From DATCDE01 sp038252405 (lineage in GTDB: Bacteria; Actinomycetota; Actinomycetes; Prado026): a stretch of DNA of 64,000 nt. The DNA lies in NCBI GenBank assembly GCA_038252405.1, contig JBBSAJ010000005.1, forward strand, positions 1-64,000, read 5' to 3'. Shown here in pieces: positions 1 to 7,963 of the stretch. Below the pieces are notes generated by a model. The model saw nothing but the letters and a program-made list of their open reading frames with translations, had not been told where the DNA came from and did no database searches. The position numbers and the translations under genes were made by a program. The first letter of the stretch is position 1, and each line of letters begins with the position of its first letter.

Positions 1-22
1 GACGATCTGACGGCATCCTGCG

Positions 23-861
23 GTGATGGCCTGGACCATCACCGAGGACGTTGAGGAGTACGCGACCGCCGTCGGCCCCCTGCTGGGGGCCGACCCCGAG
101 CGGTTCACCATCGGCCTCACCGTGGTCGAGAACACCCGGCAGCGCACCACCCCGGTGGCCGAGTGGTACGGCTGGTGGACCGGGCCGAACGGCGAGGTGT
201 CCGGCGCGGTGTCGCGCACCCACCCGTACCCGCTGCTGCTCGAGGCCGCCCCCGACGAGGCGCTGCGGCCGCTGCTGGACGCGGTGCGCGGCGCGGGCCG
301 CCAGCTGACCGGCGTGAACGGGCCGACCGAGCTGTCCACCCAGCTCGCCGCGCTGGCCGCGGCGGACAGCGGCCGGCGAGCGGTGCTGACGTTCGCCATC
401 CGGCTGTTCCGGCTGACCACGCTGGTCGGGCCGTCGCCAGCGCCGTCGGAGGCGGCACGCCGGGCGACCCCGGACGACCTGCCGCTGGTGCTGCGCTGGT
501 CGCAGGACTTCCTGGAGGAGGTCGGGGAGCCCGGGGGTCCCGACCAGGATGCCGCCGTGCGCGAGCGGACCGCGCGCGGCCAGTACTGGCTGTGGGGTGC
601 GCCGACCGGCGAGCCGGTCGCGCTGGCCGGACTGAGCCTGCCCGCCGCCGGCGTGGTGCGGGTCGGCCCGGTGTACACACCCGTGGAGTCACGCCGGCAC
701 GGCACGGCGGCGGGGTCACCCACGCGGCCAGCCGGGCCGCGCTGGACGCCGGGCACCGGGTGGTGCTGTTCACCGACCTGGCCAACCCGACGTCGAACGC
801 GCTGTACCCGCGGCTGGGCTACCGACCGGTGACCGACCGGGCCACGTTCGTCTTCGAGTGA
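23..861 (+). pseudogene. GNAT-family N-acetyltransferase, frameshifted
   Basis: The first frame runs from GTG 23 (or ATG 26) and reads sensibly to about position 705 (WYGWWTGP, then a GNAT core ending VGPVYTPVESRRHG). It then turns into arginine/proline-rich nonsense. The proper GNAT C-terminus (ANPTSNALYPRLGYRP, ending TFVFE) lies in the next frame and stops at 861. Adding one G to the G-run near 711-714 joins the two halves, across the RRxGxA-type acetyl-CoA binding loop. This is therefore a single-base deletion, either a real pseudogene or a sequencing error in a homopolymer. The acceptor substrate is unknown. The gene lies just upstream of trmB on the same strand. Confidence 0.7.
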
Positions 862-871
862 GCCCGACGCG

Positions 872-877
872 TAGAGT
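872..877 (+). promoter_or_regulatory. Putative -10 box (TAGAGT) for trmB
   Basis: TAGAGT ends 9 bases before the GTG at 887, so transcription would begin at or next to the start codon. No Shine-Dalgarno sequence is visible. This spacing is typical of leaderless actinobacterial mRNAs. No convincing -35 is seen, so this is an inference from position and sequence only. Confidence 0.4.
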
Positions 878-886
878 CGCCGTCCC

Positions 887-1570
887 GTGTCGACGTCCAC
901 GCTGCACATCCGCAGCTTCCACCCGCGCCGCGGCCGGGTCAGCGTGCTGGCCTCCGACGCCACCGCCCGGCTGTGGCCCCGGTTCGGCGTCGACGTCGAT
1001 GGCCGCCCGCTGGAGCTGACCGCGCTGTTCGGCCGGCCGCTCCCCGTCGTGCTCGAGATCGGCTTCGGCACCGGGGAGGCCACGGCGGCCATGGCCGCCG
1101 CCGAGCCCGACGTCGGCGTGCTGGGGGTGGAGGTCCACACCCCGGGGATCGGCCGGCTGCTGCACCTGGCCGAGCAACAGGGGCTGGCCAACGTGCGGGT
1201 GGCCCGCGGCGACGCGGTGGAGCTGGTCCGGGACATGCTCCCCGCGGGTTCGCTGTCCGGCGTGCGGATCTTCTTCCCCGACCCGTGGCCGAAGGCCCGG
1301 CACCACAAGCGCCGGCTGGTCAGCCCGTGGTTCGTCGACCTTCTGGCCACGCGGCTGGCCGTCGGCGCGGTGCTTCACCTGGCCACCGACTGGCCCGACT
1401 ACGCCGCCTCGATGCGGGAGGTGCTCGACGCCGGGTCGTCGTCCACCGGGCTGGTCGGCGGCGTCGTCCCCCGGCCGGGCTGGCGGCCGTTGACCCGGTA
1501 CGAGAAGCGCGGCCTGACCCACGGCCACGAGGTGGTGGACCTCAGGTACACCAGGTCCGCGCCCGGGTAG
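887..1570 (+). CDS. trmB: tRNA (guanine-N7-)-methyltransferase TrmB
   Basis: A 227-residue protein that uses S-adenosylmethionine to methylate G46 of tRNA to m7G in the cytoplasm. The SAM-binding motif LEIGFGTGEAT is near residue 55, and the family signature FFPDPWPKARHHKRRLV is near residues 128-144. The tail has the expected aromatic residues and RYEKRG. Length fits the family. The GTG at 887 gives MSTSTLHIRSF, and a TAGAGT box just upstream suggests a leaderless transcript. The identification is firm because the PDPWPKxRHxKRR signature is specific to TrmB. Confidence 0.96.
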   Translation: MSTSTLHIRSFHPRRGRVSVLASDATARLWPRFGVDVDGRPLELTALFGRPLPVVLEIGFGTGEATAAMAAAEPDVGVLGVEVHTPGIGRLLHLAEQQGLANVRVARGDAVELVRDMLPAGSLSGVRIFFPDPWPKARHHKRRLVSPWFVDLLATRLAVGAVLHLATDWPDYAASMREVLDAGSSSTGLVGGVVPRPGWRPLTRYEKRGLTHGHEVVDLRYTRSAPG

Positions 1571-1642
1571 TCAGCTGCGCGGGAGCAGGACCCGGAAGGT
1601 GGTGCCCTCGCCGGGGGCGGTGTCCTTCAGGCGGCTCCGAGC
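1571..1642 (-). pseudogene. C-terminal remnant of a sensor histidine kinase
   Basis: Reading the minus strand, the last codons before the TGA at 1571-1573 give KDTAPGEGTTFRVLLPRS. This is the usual end of a HATPase_c domain (GxGTTFRVxLP). Nothing upstream in this frame looks like the rest of a kinase. It overlaps the 3' end of the small gene at 1627-1854 in another frame. I read it as the surviving tail of a deleted kinase gene. Confidence 0.5.
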
Positions 1643-1854
1643 CGCCCTGGCCCGAGCGCGGTACCCCCCAACCGCGCCCGGGCCAGGGTTTCGACGACTG
1701 ACAAGACCGGCCCGTCAGCGCCGGAGCGAAGCTGAGCACGAAGGCAGCCCTGCACGCACCGGATCACCGAACCCGCTGGTACGTGAGAGCCGAACTCCTG
1801 CATCAGCCGCTCCTCGACCGCGAGGACCTCCCGGTGCGTCGACAGCGGCATCAT
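1627..1854 (-). CDS. Small protein resembling three-helix-bundle dimerization domain proteins
   Basis: A 75-residue protein. Residues about 6-58 (HREVLAVEERLMQEF through VVETLARARL) have the length and pattern of the short actinobacterial three-helix-bundle dimerization proteins, which have no assigned activity. The last 15 residues (GGTALGPGRLGAA) look low-complexity and may be a replaced tail, since the gene runs into a kinase remnant. A second protein of this kind is at 13370-13576. It could be a non-coding GC-rich ORF, but its composition resembles a real helical protein. Confidence 0.45.
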   Translation of the reverse strand: MMPLSTHREVLAVEERLMQEFGSHVPAGSVIRCVQGCLRAQLRSGADGPVLSVVETLARARLGGTALGPGRLGAA

Positions 1855-1973
1855 CGGTCAGTCACTCTCCCCAGCAGCCTTGAAGCCCCCGCCCACGATG
1901 CCCAGGATGCCGCGGGGCGACATCGGGGCACAGCCTCAGATGGGGGAGTTCCCGAGGCGAGCGGACCGGTCCG

Positions 1974-3050
1974 TCACCCCTCAGATGGGGGGTAGGGCCG
2001 GGGCCGGAGCAGCCCGGTCTGCAGCCCGATGACGACGGCCTGGAGCTGCGACCGAGCATGCAGCTTCTGCAGGATCGCCTTCACGTGGCCGCGGACGGTG
2101 TGCTCACTGATCCGCAGCTCAGCGGCGATCCCCTTGACGTCGCGACCGGCGGCCAATCGGGCCAGCACCTCGAGCTCGCGCGCCGTGAGCGGCTGGTGCG
2201 GCACCACCGTCGGCAGGTCGCGCAGCGTCGTGACCGAGTCGCCCGGCCCCACGGGTCGAGGACCGGCGACGTCGTCGATCAGGGCCAGCACCTCTCGGAC
2301 CGGCCCTCCGGCCGGTGGATCGAGCGGGATGGCTCGCACCGTGAGGTACACCGGGGCCCCGTCCGGTCCTCTGATCGCCAGGCTGCGCTGCTGGGGCGCG
2401 CCGGTGGCCAGCGCCTTGATCACCGGGAGCTCCTCCGATGCCAGCGCGGCACCGTGCTCGTCGGTGCCGGTGGGCACCGCCCAGATCCGCCCCACGGTAC
2501 GGCCGCGGTCCCGTTGCAGCAGCCGCTCGGCGGCCTGGTTCATCAGCAGCACCCGCAGCTCGGCGTCGAAGACGATCACCCCTTCGCGCAGCGAGTCGAA
2601 GATGGCCCACCGCCGGTGGTCGGCCGCGGCGGCCAACCGGTCGGCCTCCACCCTCCCGCTGAAGTTGCGGGACACCAGGACCAGGACGGCCTCGTCATCG
2701 ACCCAGCGCGCCAGCCGGCCCGAGCTCTCCACCCAGAGGGTCCGGCCCTTCGTGGCGCGCAGGCGGTGCACCCAGCGGACCGGCTCAGCCGAGCGGAACA
2801 GGTCGTCGCGGAACCGGGCGAGCGAGCCCTGGTCCTCCGGGTCGACCAGCTCGCTCAGCTGACGTCCGCGGAGCCGGGACGGCGGCAGCCCCAACAGCTC
2901 GTGCGCGGCCGCCGAGGCGTACCGGCACACCCCCTCGGGGGTGAGCACCCACACGAGGTCAGGCGCCGCGTCCAACCAGCGGGACGCCTCGACCGGCAGA
3001 CCGATCGCCGGCGGAGGCTCGCCTGCTCCTGACGCCGTCCGCTCGACCAT
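1974..3050 (-). CDS. PAS-PAS-LuxR transcriptional regulator
   Basis: A 358-residue cytoplasmic regulator. PAS domain 1 covers roughly residues 20-135 (WLDAAPDLVWVLTPEGVCRY) and PAS domain 2 roughly 145-265 (IFDSLREGVIVFDAELRVLLMN). The C-terminal LuxR-type helix-turn-helix is at about 288-350 (LTARELEVLARLAAG, ISEHTVRGHVKAILQKL). There is no receiver domain, so the signal is probably a ligand, redox state or partner sensed by the PAS domains. ATG 3050 is the start. The gene lies downstream of the phosphoesterase gene on the same strand, separated by a 255-bp gap with large inverted repeats. Its targets are unknown. Confidence 0.85.
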   Translation of the reverse strand: MVERTASGAGEPPPAIGLPVEASRWLDAAPDLVWVLTPEGVCRYASAAAHELLGLPPSRLRGRQLSELVDPEDQGSLARFRDDLFRSAEPVRWVHRLRATKGRTLWVESSGRLARWVDDEAVLVLVSRNFSGRVEADRLAAAADHRRWAIFDSLREGVIVFDAELRVLLMNQAAERLLQRDRGRTVGRIWAVPTGTDEHGAALASEELPVIKALATGAPQQRSLAIRGPDGAPVYLTVRAIPLDPPAGGPVREVLALIDDVAGPRPVGPGDSVTTLRDLPTVVPHQPLTARELEVLARLAAGRDVKGIAAELRISEHTVRGHVKAILQKLHARSQLQAVVIGLQTGLLRPRPYPPSEG

Positions 3051-3163
3051 GATCAGAGCCCTCCAGCCTCAGCATGACCGGGAGCGCCCCTCGTGGGGAG
3101 GGTAGAAGGACCCCCAGCCGCCACGCTGGACGGGTCGGGTGCGCGGGCCACCAGTCCCCTCCC

Positions 3164-3295
3164 CCGCATGAAGGTGCCCTTCTGTGCGCACTGCCGCACA
3201 AACCCACCCTTCATGGGCGCCGTCCGCCCACGACCCGCCGGCCTATGGAGGGGAGAAAGTTGCGGCCACACGCACAGAAGGGCACCTTCATGCGG
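3164..3295. repeat. Long inverted repeat with internal palindromes
   Basis: Positions 3164-3188 and 3271-3295 are perfect reverse complements over 25 bp (left arm begins CCGCATGAAGG and ends TTCTGTGCG), with an 82-bp spacer. Each arm contains the smaller palindrome GAAGG-TGC-CCTTC. The spacer holds a degenerate third copy in the right-arm orientation at about 3195-3219. The element fills most of the gap between the phosphoesterase stop (3306) and the LuxR regulator start (3050). It could be an interspersed repeat, a strong terminator or a cruciform site. Confidence 0.8.
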
Positions 3296-3305
3296 AGGGT
3301 GGGGG

Positions 3306-4316
3306 TCACAGGTGCAGGGCCGCGAGCATGGACGGCGCGGACGGGGCGAGCAGTGGCTGCAGGCCGAGCAGCTGCCGGGTGGTGTGCAGCAACGACACGT
3401 GGCCGAAGGCCGCCGTGGCGACGGTCCCGGGCCGGATGGACGGCGCCACCGCGATGAGTGCCACCCGGTTGCTGCTCGAGGAGTCGTCCTCGTCCCAGGT
3501 GACGAACACGGCCGTGCGGCCGGCCCGGTAGGTCGGGCTGTCCAGGATCGTGCGCAGCCAGGTGGTCAGCCAGGCGTCCCCGGTCGCGACCGGGCAGTCG
3601 TGGGTGTCGTTGCAGGTGTTGGGGACCACCAGCGAGAACGCCGGGAGGCTGCCGGCGCGCAGCCCGTCGGCGAACGCCCCGGACGTCGGCGTGCCGAGCG
3701 GGACGTCGTACCGCGCGCAGGTGGACCGCAGGTTCGGGTAGTAGACGGCCGGGTTGTGCTTGACCGCGTAGGTGCCGGCCGCGGTCCCGAAGCAGGGCGA
3801 GGGCATGCTCTCCGCGTAGACGCCCCAGCTGCTCCCGGCACCGGCCAGCTCGCTGAACAGCGAGGGGCCGCTGATCGGGTGCGCCGACGGCCCGGCATCG
3901 TCGTGCACCCCGTGCGCGCTGCCCGAGGTCAGCGCCAGGTAGTTGGGCAGCGACGGGTGGGTGACCGCGCGGTAGTCCGACGCGCTGCCGCAGGCGTGCG
4001 CCAGCGCGGTCTCCGCGGGCGCGCTCGGGGACCCGAGGACGTCGCCGGCCGCCTTGTTCTCCATGACGACCCAGACCACGTGCTCCCAGCGCGCCGGCAC
4101 CGCAGTGCCGACGCAGGGGTGAGCGGCGCTCAGCGCGACGGCCGTGGACGCGGCGGACGGCGTGGCCGGCACGGTCGCACGGGTCCAGGGTGCGGGCGTG
4201 CTCGTCGTGGACGTCACCGCGCAGGCCGCCAGGCCCAAGGATGCGACGACGAGCTGGGCGAGCGCCAGCGGGCGACGAGGACGGCGAGGACGGCGGCGGT
4301 GAAGCACGCCGCCCAT
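3306..4316 (-). CDS. Secreted phosphoesterase-family lipoprotein (phospholipase C / acid phosphatase-like)
   Basis: A 336-residue protein with an arginine-rich n-region, a hydrophobic stretch and the lipobox LAAC (Cys about 32), so it is probably a lipid-anchored extracytoplasmic protein. A Thr/Pro/Ala-rich linker follows. The catalytic domain fits the pfam04185 phosphoesterase fold: VVWVVMENK near residue 80, THPSLPNYLALTSG near 120, SLVVPNTCNDTHDC near 220, and TWDEDD with a later FGHVSLL. These positions carry the metal-binding residues in the family. The substrate (phospholipid or phosphomonoester) cannot be told from sequence. It ends 12 bases after the tyrosine phenol-lyase stop on the same strand, so co-transcription is possible. 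Confidence 0.85.
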   Translation of the reverse strand: MGGVLHRRRPRRPRRPLALAQLVVASLGLAACAVTSTTSTPAPWTRATVPATPSAASTAVALSAAHPCVGTAVPARWEHVVWVVMENKAAGDVLGSPSAPAETALAHACGSASDYRAVTHPSLPNYLALTSGSAHGVHDDAGPSAHPISGPSLFSELAGAGSSWGVYAESMPSPCFGTAAGTYAVKHNPAVYYPNLRSTCARYDVPLGTPTSGAFADGLRAGSLPAFSLVVPNTCNDTHDCPVATGDAWLTTWLRTILDSPTYRAGRTAVFVTWDEDDSSSSNRVALIAVAPSIRPGTVATAAFGHVSLLHTTRQLLGLQPLLAPSAPSMLAALHL

Positions 4317-4328
4317 CGTGCCCCGGGA

Positions 4329-5699
4329 TCAGGCGATCGGTTCGAACCGGGCGTTGAAGAACCGCAGCGTCGGCGGCTCGTAGGACATCCGCAGGCCGCG
4401 GATCTCCTCGCGCTCGGTCCACAGGGTGCGCACCGACTCGGCGACGACGTCCATGTGCCGGTCGGTGTAGACCCGGCGTGGAATGGTCAGCCGCACCAGC
4501 TCGAGCGCGGGGTGGCGGTTCTCGCCGGTCTTGGAGTCCCGGCCGGCCGAGACGATGCCGCGCTCCATCGAGCGGACACCGCTGTCGATATACAGCTGCG
4601 CGGCCAGCGCCTGCGCCGGGAACAGCTCCTGGTCGACGTGCGGCAGGAACCGCCGGGCGTCCAGGAACACCGCGTGGCCGCCGATCGGCTCGACGATCGG
4701 GATGCCGGCGTCCAGCAGCTGCTCGCCGAGGTAGCGGACCTGCAGGACGCGGTGGGCGATGTAGTCGTCGTCCACCATCTCCAGGATGCCCTGGGCCATG
4801 GCCTCCATGTCCCGCCCGGCCAGCCCACCGTAGGTGGGCATGCCCTCGTACAGCACGACCAGCTCACGGGCCCGCTGCAGGATCGACTCGTCGTTCATCG
4901 CGAGGAAGCCGCCGATGTTGACCAGCGCGTCCTTCTTGCCGGACATCGTGCAGCCGTCGAAGTAGGACATCATCTCGTGCAGGATCGCGGCGACCGGCTT
5001 GCCCTGGTAGCCCTCCTCGCGCTCGGCGATGAAGTAGGAGTTCTCGACGCAGCGGGTGGCATCGGACCACAGCAGGATGTCGTGCCGCCGGCACAGCTCG
5101 CTGACCTCGCGGATGTTCTGCATCGACACCGGCTGCCCGCCGGCCATGTTCACGGTGACCGCGAGGTTGACGTAGGCGATGCCCGCCGGTCCGACCTCGT
5201 CGATCAGCCGCTGCAGCTTGGCCACGTCGACGTTGCCCTTGAAGGGGTGCTGGGCGGTCGGGTCGTGCGCCTCGTCGATGATGATGTCGGAGAAGATGCC
5301 GCCGGCCAGCTCCTGGTGGGCCCGGGTGGTGGTGAAGTACATGTTCCCCGGGACGTACTGCCCCTCCTTGATCAGGATCTTCGAGATCAGGTGCTCGGCC
5401 CCGCGGCCCTGGTGGGTGGGCACGACGTGCTTGAATCCGTAGATCTCCCGGACAGCGTCCTCGAGGGCGTAGAACGACCGCGAGCCCGCATAGGCCTCAT
5501 CGCCACGCATGAGCGCGGACCACTGCCGGTCGCTCATCGCCGACGTGCCGCTGTCGGTCAGCAGGTCGATGTAGACGTCGTCGCTGTGCAGCAGGAACGT
5601 GTTGTAGCCGGCCTGCTCCATCGCGGCCTGGCGGTGCGCCCTGGTGGTGCGGCGCAGCGGCTCGACAGCCTTGATCTTGTACGGCTCGGCGTTGATCAT
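4329..5699 (-). CDS. tpl: Tyrosine phenol-lyase (beta-tyrosinase)
   Basis: A 456-residue PLP enzyme predicted to split L-tyrosine into phenol, pyruvate and ammonia. The beta-eliminating lyase family also contains tryptophanase, but the residues here match tyrosine phenol-lyase: GNMYFTTTR, DATRCVENSYF, MSGKKD (PLP lysine) and GVRSMERG, where the Arg (Arg381 in the Citrobacter enzyme) binds the phenol ring and tryptophanase has a hydrophobic residue. VRLTIPRRVY and LRFFNARF also agree. I chose ATG 5699 (MINAEPYKIK) because it follows AAGGGGACACG and matches family N-termini. The open frame continues to 5786 without similarity. The gene is divergent from 5857. Confidence 0.88.
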   Translation of the reverse strand: MINAEPYKIKAVEPLRRTTRAHRQAAMEQAGYNTFLLHSDDVYIDLLTDSGTSAMSDRQWSALMRGDEAYAGSRSFYALEDAVREIYGFKHVVPTHQGRGAEHLISKILIKEGQYVPGNMYFTTTRAHQELAGGIFSDIIIDEAHDPTAQHPFKGNVDVAKLQRLIDEVGPAGIAYVNLAVTVNMAGGQPVSMQNIREVSELCRRHDILLWSDATRCVENSYFIAEREEGYQGKPVAAILHEMMSYFDGCTMSGKKDALVNIGGFLAMNDESILQRARELVVLYEGMPTYGGLAGRDMEAMAQGILEMVDDDYIAHRVLQVRYLGEQLLDAGIPIVEPIGGHAVFLDARRFLPHVDQELFPAQALAAQLYIDSGVRSMERGIVSAGRDSKTGENRHPALELVRLTIPRRVYTDRHMDVVAESVRTLWTEREEIRGLRMSYEPPTLRFFNARFEPIA

Positions 5700-5775
5700 C
5701 GTGTCCCCTTCGTCGACTGGTAGCCCGATGATGACGCTCGTCCAAGCGGTGCACAACCTGTCCACCTTCCAGCGA

Positions 5776-5793
5776 ACAGATTGCACAGATTGA
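5776..5793. repeat. Tandem 9-bp repeat in the divergent tpl promoter region
   Basis: ACAGATTGC is followed directly by ACAGATTGA. It lies about 75 bp upstream of the tpl start in a locally AT-richer patch between divergent genes. It could be a regulator half-site pair, but no regulator is assigned. Confidence 0.35.
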
Positions 5794-5822
5794 ACATCGC
5801 TATGGGATGGTTGCTGTACCAG

Positions 5823-5850
5823 TTGCCTGACGAGAGTTGGCCCCTAGGGT
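5823..5850 (+). promoter_or_regulatory. Putative promoter TTGCCT-16-TAGGGT
   Basis: The -35-like TTGCCT (5823-5828) and -10-like TAGGGT (5845-5850) are 16 bp apart. The GTG start at 5857 begins 7 bases after the -10, which predicts a leaderless transcript for the LOG-like gene. Confidence 0.5.
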
Positions 5851-5856
5851 GGTCCC

Positions 5857-6378
5857 GTGAGCGTCGACCCGACTCCGGCCAACGTCGCTCCCCAGCACGC
5901 TGCGGCCGCCACCCGCCGCTACGTGGCCGTCATCGGGCCTGGCTCGGCCGCCGACGAGCAGGTCGCGGCGGCGCGGGCCCTGGGTCGGGGGCTGGCCGAG
6001 CGAGGTGTCGTCGTCCTCACCGGAGGGCACGGCGGGGTGATGGCCGCTGCGGCGACCGGCGTCGCGGAGGCCGGCGGCATCTCGATCGCGATCCTGCCCG
6101 GGCTGGACCGGGCCGAGGCCGATCCGGCTCACACGTTCGCCCTGCCCACCGGGCTGGGCGAGCTGCGCAACGGGCTGCTCGTGCGGTCCGCCGATGTCGT
6201 CGTCTCGGTGGGCTGCTCCTGGGGCACGCTGTCTGAGGTCGCACTCGCGGTGCGCACCGGCGTGCCCCTGGTCGCGATCGACTGCTGGGAGCTGCCGGAC
6301 GACGGCCCGCCGGCCGCCGTCTCGGTGGTGGACGCGCTGGCCCAGGTCGATCGACTGCTGTCCAGCCTCAGGCGCTGA
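5857..6378 (+). CDS. TIGR00725 / LOG-like Rossmann-fold protein
   Basis: A 173-residue protein with the nucleotide-binding pattern of the TIGR00725 (DprA/Smf-related, LOG-like) family: VAVIGPGSA near residue 24, LTGGHGGVMAAAATGVAEAGG near 54-74, ILPGLDRAEADP, and SVGCSWGTLSEVALA. Relatives include lysine-decarboxylase-like proteins that are really nucleotide-binding phosphoribohydrolases, but the activity of this subfamily is not established. The leaderless GTG start is supported by the promoter just upstream. It is monocistronic and convergent with the antiporter operon, 19 bp away. Confidence 0.8.
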   Translation: MSVDPTPANVAPQHAAAATRRYVAVIGPGSAADEQVAAARALGRGLAERGVVVLTGGHGGVMAAAATGVAEAGGISIAILPGLDRAEADPAHTFALPTGLGELRNGLLVRSADVVVSVGCSWGTLSEVALAVRTGVPLVAIDCWELPDDGPPAAVSVVDALAQVDRLLSSLRR

Positions 6379-6397
6379 CCCGGTGGGCGTCCGGCGC

Positions 6398-7963
6398 TCA
6401 GTCGAGGTCGCGGACCGCCCTCGTCTCGACGTCGTGCAGCACCTCGTCGGCGACCTCGGGGCTGACCTCGCCCCGCCGCCTGGCCCGCAGCACCACCTCA
6501 CGCTCGACCTCGCTGGCCCGGCGCAGCAGCCGGTCCAGGTCCGCGGAGTAGTCGGCCTCCCCCATCGGGGCGCGGGCCTCGCCCAGGGCCTCCTGTGCGG
6601 CCAGGTAGCCCCGGTACTGCAACATGACCGCACGCCGCACCGCCTCGGGCACCTCGGGGTCCGCCGCCGTCCCCTCGACCGCGCGCAGGGCCGCGGCGGC
6701 GGCGCGCCGACGCAACGCCGCGACGTCCTGTGCCGTGGCGGCCCCGCCGCCGACCCCGAGGGCCTTCACCAACGGCGCGAGGGTGAGACCCTGGACCACC
6801 AAGGTGACGAGAACGCAGACCAGGGCGACGAAGACGATCTGGGCCCGATCCGGGAACGGCCGCAGCCGGTCGGTGAGGAGCGGGAGGGCCAGCGCGGTGG
6901 CCACGGTCACGACACCGCGCATGCCCGCCCAGGCCACGATGGTCGTCTCGCGGACCCCCGACGGGGTCACCGCCGGCCGGAGTCGTCGTCGCGCCCGGGC
7001 CAGTGCCGCGGCCGGGAACATCCAGGCGAAGCGGACGACGACCAGCACGGCCACCACCCACGCGGCGAGCTCCAGGCTGGCCACGTCGACCCGGCTGTCC
7101 TCGAGCACCGCGGTCAGCTCGAAGCCGATGAGGACGAACACGACGCTGGTGATCAGGTAGTCGGCGTAGCGCCACACGGCCCGGCCCAGCAGCCAGCCGC
7201 CCGAGGTGAGCGCCGGGTGCCCGTAGCTGCGCAGGTACAGCCCGAGGACCAGCACGGCCAGGACGCCGGAGCCGTGCAGGTGGTCCGCGACGAGATAGGC
7301 CGCGAACGGCACCGTGACCGTCACCGTCGTCTCCGCGGCCGCGTCGTTCAGGGCGGACAGCGCCCAGCGGGTGAGGGCACCGGCGGCGAAGCCGACGGCG
7401 ACACCAACCGCAACGGCCAGGAGCAGGCCCCAGCCGACGTCGACCGCGGTCACCTGCCCGGTCACCACCGCCAGCACGGCGAGCTGGTAGAGGACCAGGG
7501 CGGTCGCGTCGTTGAACATCCCCTCGCCCTCGAGAACCGTGACCAGCCGGCCCGGAAGGCTCAGCCGCCGCGCGACAGCGGTCGCGGCCACCGGGTCGGG
7601 CGGCGAGACCACCGCTCCGAGCACCCAGGCCGGACCCCAGCCCAGCCCCGCGGAGTGCGCGACCAGCGCCACGGCACCTGCGGTGGCCACCGTGAGGCCG
7701 ACGGCCAGCAGCAGGATCGGCCGGGCGTTCTCCCGGAACTCGCGCACGGTCGACCGCTGAGTCGCCGCGAACAGCAGGGGTGGCAGCACCGCCGGCAGGA
7801 TCAGGTCCGGGTCGACGCTCAGTCGCGGCGCCGAGGGCAGCAGCGGCAGCGCCAGCCCGAAGACCGTCAGCAGCACCGGCAGCGGGACGCGGATGCGGTC
7901 GGCCATCGGGGTGAGCACGACGATCCCGGCCAGGACGACCGCCCACAGCAACACGCTCGCCAT
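6398..7963 (-). CDS. CPA1-family Na+/H+ antiporter
   Basis: A 521-residue integral membrane protein with about 12 hydrophobic segments in its first 400 residues. Family landmarks are EGEGMFNDATALVLY (the Asn-Asp ion-binding pair), SPPDPVAATAVARRL, and WAGMRGVVTVATALALP. A charged cytoplasmic C-terminal tail of about 110 residues follows. It should exchange protons for Na+ or K+ and help pH or salt homeostasis. The ATG at 7963 overlaps the TGA of the upstream DUF998 gene (TGATG), indicating translational coupling. The open frame runs further upstream but that part is a shadow of the neighbour. Confidence 0.92.
   Translation of the reverse strand: MASVLLWAVVLAGIVVLTPMADRIRVPLPVLLTVFGLALPLLPSAPRLSVDPDLILPAVLPPLLFAATQRSTVREFRENARPILLLAVGLTVATAGAVALVAHSAGLGWGPAWVLGAVVSPPDPVAATAVARRLSLPGRLVTVLEGEGMFNDATALVLYQLAVLAVVTGQVTAVDVGWGLLLAVAVGVAVGFAAGALTRWALSALNDAAAETTVTVTVPFAAYLVADHLHGSGVLAVLVLGLYLRSYGHPALTSGGWLLGRAVWRYADYLITSVVFVLIGFELTAVLEDSRVDVASLELAAWVVAVLVVVRFAWMFPAAALARARRRLRPAVTPSGVRETTIVAWAGMRGVVTVATALALPLLTDRLRPFPDRAQIVFVALVCVLVTLVVQGLTLAPLVKALGVGGGAATAQDVAALRRRAAAAALRAVEGTAADPEVPEAVRRAVMLQYRGYLAAQEALGEARAPMGEADYSADLDRLLRRASEVEREVVLRARRRGEVSPEVADEVLHDVETRAVRDLD

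Noticed and set aside
4329..5699. Tryptophanase assignment
   Set aside because: The Arg in GVRSMERG and the MYFTTTR and DATRCVEN motifs fit tyrosine phenol-lyase instead.
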